Assembly (NCBI GenBank): GCA_021812735.1
Contig: JAKAMV010000595.1
Location: forward strand, 1-6,570
Length of the DNA: 6,570 nt
DNA from: Chloroflexota bacterium
GTDB lineage: Bacteria > Chloroflexota > Limnocylindria > Limnocylindrales > CSP1-4
Direction of reading: 5' to 3'
In this document: piece by piece, positions 5,702-6,570 of the stretch
Layout of the letters: every line of letters begins with the position of its first letter
Position numbering within the stretch: the first letter of the stretch is position 1
The notes under the pieces: model-generated
Seen by the model: only the letters and a program-made list of their open reading frames with translations
What the model was told of the DNA's origin: nothing
Databases searched by the model: none
Translations under genes and position numbers: made by a program

Positions 5702-5788
5702 TGCCTCATCCGCGAGTTCTACGGGACCGGCGACGCCAAGGTCGTCTACTGGAAGCGCCTTGCGGGCCGGGCCGCCGCAGGCGACTGA
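5702..5788 (+). pseudogene. Possible short gene fragment (unrecognised C-terminal piece)
   Basis: Directly after the in-frame stop at 5699-5701, 28 codons read REFYGTGDAKVVYWKRLAG and end in TGA at 5786-5788. The composition (Tyr, Trp, Lys, Phe mixed with GC-ending codons) looks like protein and unlike the Arg/Pro-rich shadow frames around it. No start codon with a ribosome binding site is present. It may be the tail of a deleted gene; the family is not recognised and chance is possible. Confidence 0.25.
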
Positions 5789-5832
5789 TCATCACGGTTC
5801 GCCGGCCGGTCGCCATCCCACGGGAGGAAGCG

Positions 5833-5898
5833 TCACGCGCTCCGCAGCCGCCCGCAGGGCTCGGGCGGCTCGGCGAGGCGCATCGTCACGACGAGGTC
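5833..5898 (-). repeat. Dispersed C-terminal-peptide repeat, copy 2
   Basis: Minus-strand codons D-L-V, VTMRLAEPPEPC, G-R, LRSA and a TGA stop at 5833-5835 repeat the peptide at 3407-3472. Identical nucleotide blocks of 17 and 23 bases are separated by a variable five-base patch. The frame stays open far to the right only because it runs antisense to the second SRPBCC gene, so the body of the original gene is missing here too. Sequence similarity does not continue into the flanks. Confidence 0.65.
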
Positions 5899-5918
5899 GC
5901 GCTCGGCCTCCGCGCCCC

Positions 5919-5947
5919 TTGACACGCCCGCCGCACGGTGAGATAAG
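5919..5947 (+). promoter_or_regulatory. Sigma-70-like promoter upstream of the second SRPBCC gene
   Basis: A perfect TTGACA (5919-5924), a 17-base spacer and GATAAG (5942-5947; four of six bases match TATAAT). It faces the SRPBCC gene at 6076 and would give a 5' leader of roughly 120 bases. This is the best -35 box and spacing in the window. No riboswitch-like fold is recognised in the leader. Confidence 0.55.
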
Positions 5948-6064
5948 GGCACCCTTCGCACGGGAGGTGTTGACGCGCGACCCGCGTTCCGGCCGCCTGA
6001 GCCGCGTCGAGGCGCTGGCGAGTCCGACCCGTGCCAGCAGCCCAATCCGATGACCCATGCAGCG

Positions 6065-6069
6065 AGGAG
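6065..6069 (+). promoter_or_regulatory. Shine-Dalgarno that fixes the start of the second SRPBCC gene
   Basis: AGGAG is followed by six bases (cgtccc) and GTG at 6076-6078. The longer in-frame GTG at 6031 has no comparable site, so the shorter protein is preferred. Confidence 0.65.
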
Positions 6070-6075
6070 CGTCCC

Positions 6076-6537
6076 GTGTTCGAGTACTCGACTGACCTGG
6101 ACGTGCGGTGCACAGCGGCGCAGGCCTTCGACCATGTCGCCCGCGGGTTCTTCGAGCATCACGGCCTGTGGGACCCGACGGTGGTCTCGATGCGGAAGAC
6201 ATCCGACGGCCCGGTCGGGCTCGGGACGACCGGCCTCGAGGAGCGCCGTATTGGGCGTACTCGCTCGAAGGCCACGTTCAAGGTGACCGAGTTCGAGCCC
6301 GATCATCGCTTCGCGTGGGAATCGACCAGTGGGCCCATGCGCCAGCAGGCCGACCTGACGATCGAGGAGCGGCCCGAAGGTGCGCGAGTCCACGCGCACG
6401 TTCGGCTGGTCCCCGCGTCGCTCGGAGCCAGGCTGACGGAGCCGCTGATGCGGTCGATGCTGGATCGGAACCTGCAGGCCCACATGGAGGGGATGCGCAA
6501 GGCTCTCGACGCGGAGGGGTCGCCGAGGCCGGCGTGA
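6076..6537 (+). CDS. SRPBCC (START-like) superfamily protein 2
   Basis: A 153-aa protein with the helix-grip layout: EYSTDLDVRCTAAQAFDHVA, then a segment with HHGLWDPTVVSMRKTSDGP, GLGTTGLEE, ATFKVTEFEPDHRFAWES, QQADLTIEERPEGARVHAHV, and a long C-terminal helix through MRSMLDRNLQAHMEGMRKAL. It fits the polyketide cyclase/dehydrase family of hydrophobic-ligand binders; the ligand is unknown. It has the same length and order of elements as the SRPBCC gene at 5220 but low identity by eye, so the two are at best old paralogues. The GTG start is chosen from the AGGAG six bases upstream; an upstream GTG at 6031 would add 15 poorly conserved-looking residues. It is probably transcribed from the promoter at 5919-5947. 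Confidence 0.87.
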   Translation: MFEYSTDLDVRCTAAQAFDHVARGFFEHHGLWDPTVVSMRKTSDGPVGLGTTGLEERRIGRTRSKATFKVTEFEPDHRFAWESTSGPMRQQADLTIEERPEGARVHAHVRLVPASLGARLTEPLMRSMLDRNLQAHMEGMRKALDAEGSPRPA

Positions 6538-6570
6538 CGCTGCGGGCGGACGCGGCGGGCGTCATCCGTG

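Noticed and set aside
5970..6053. Short frame ending in RVEALASPTRASSPIR, faintly like an ArsR-family N-terminus
   Set aside because: The likeness is limited to about eight residues, the start options lie too close to the upstream GGGAGG, and no helix-turn-helix follows.
5833..6483. A 216-codon minus-strand frame covering the second SRPBCC gene
   Set aside because: Only its last 21 codons are meaningful (the repeated tail). The rest is antisense to a gene with a good ribosome binding site and fold.
1..6570. CRISPR array, rRNA or tRNA genes, replication origin, prophage genes
   Set aside because: No regularly spaced repeats, no RNA-gene signatures, no DnaA-box cluster and no phage-type proteins were seen on either strand.

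Overview
The window is about two-thirds GC, with GTG starts, an F420-type luciferase-like oxidoreductase, SRPBCC proteins and several toxin-antitoxin (TA) genes. This suits a high-GC Chloroflexota or Actinomycetota genome, but no marker gene fixes the phylum; the assignment is inference.

Layout. Positions 1-345 hold the remnant of an IS5-type transposase on the minus strand, with one apparent frameshift and no N-terminal part. Directly next to it are a small cupin gene and a secreted proteinase K/aqualysin-type subtilase, both on the minus strand. A gene-free stretch (2044-2401) separates these from a minus-strand luciferase-like F420-dependent oxidoreductase. Next is a non-coding stretch with two repeats (3323-3639). 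It is followed by two TA operons arranged head to head: vapBC-like (AbrB antitoxin plus PIN toxin, minus strand) and mazEF-like (ribbon-helix-helix antitoxin plus MazF toxin, plus strand). They share a 175-base divergent promoter region. The right end has two plus-strand SRPBCC proteins of equal length (153 aa), separated by about 390 bases of gene debris and a good promoter.

Most interesting points. (1) A perfect 10+10 bp inverted repeat brackets the vapB start codon, and nested inverted repeats cover the -10 box and start codon of mazE. Both antitoxin genes look leaderless, with a -10 box six bases before ATG and no Shine-Dalgarno. (2) A 26-nt hairpin-forming sequence occurs as a direct repeat on both sides of vapBC, as if the operon were a movable or deletable cassette. 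(3) A C-terminal peptide of about 21 codons ending in a stop codon occurs twice in non-coding DNA, and all five isolated third-position differences between the copies are synonymous, pointing to fossils of a duplicated gene family. I see no convincing new multi-gene enzymatic system; the cupin, protease, oxidoreductase and SRPBCC genes look like ordinary accessory genes.
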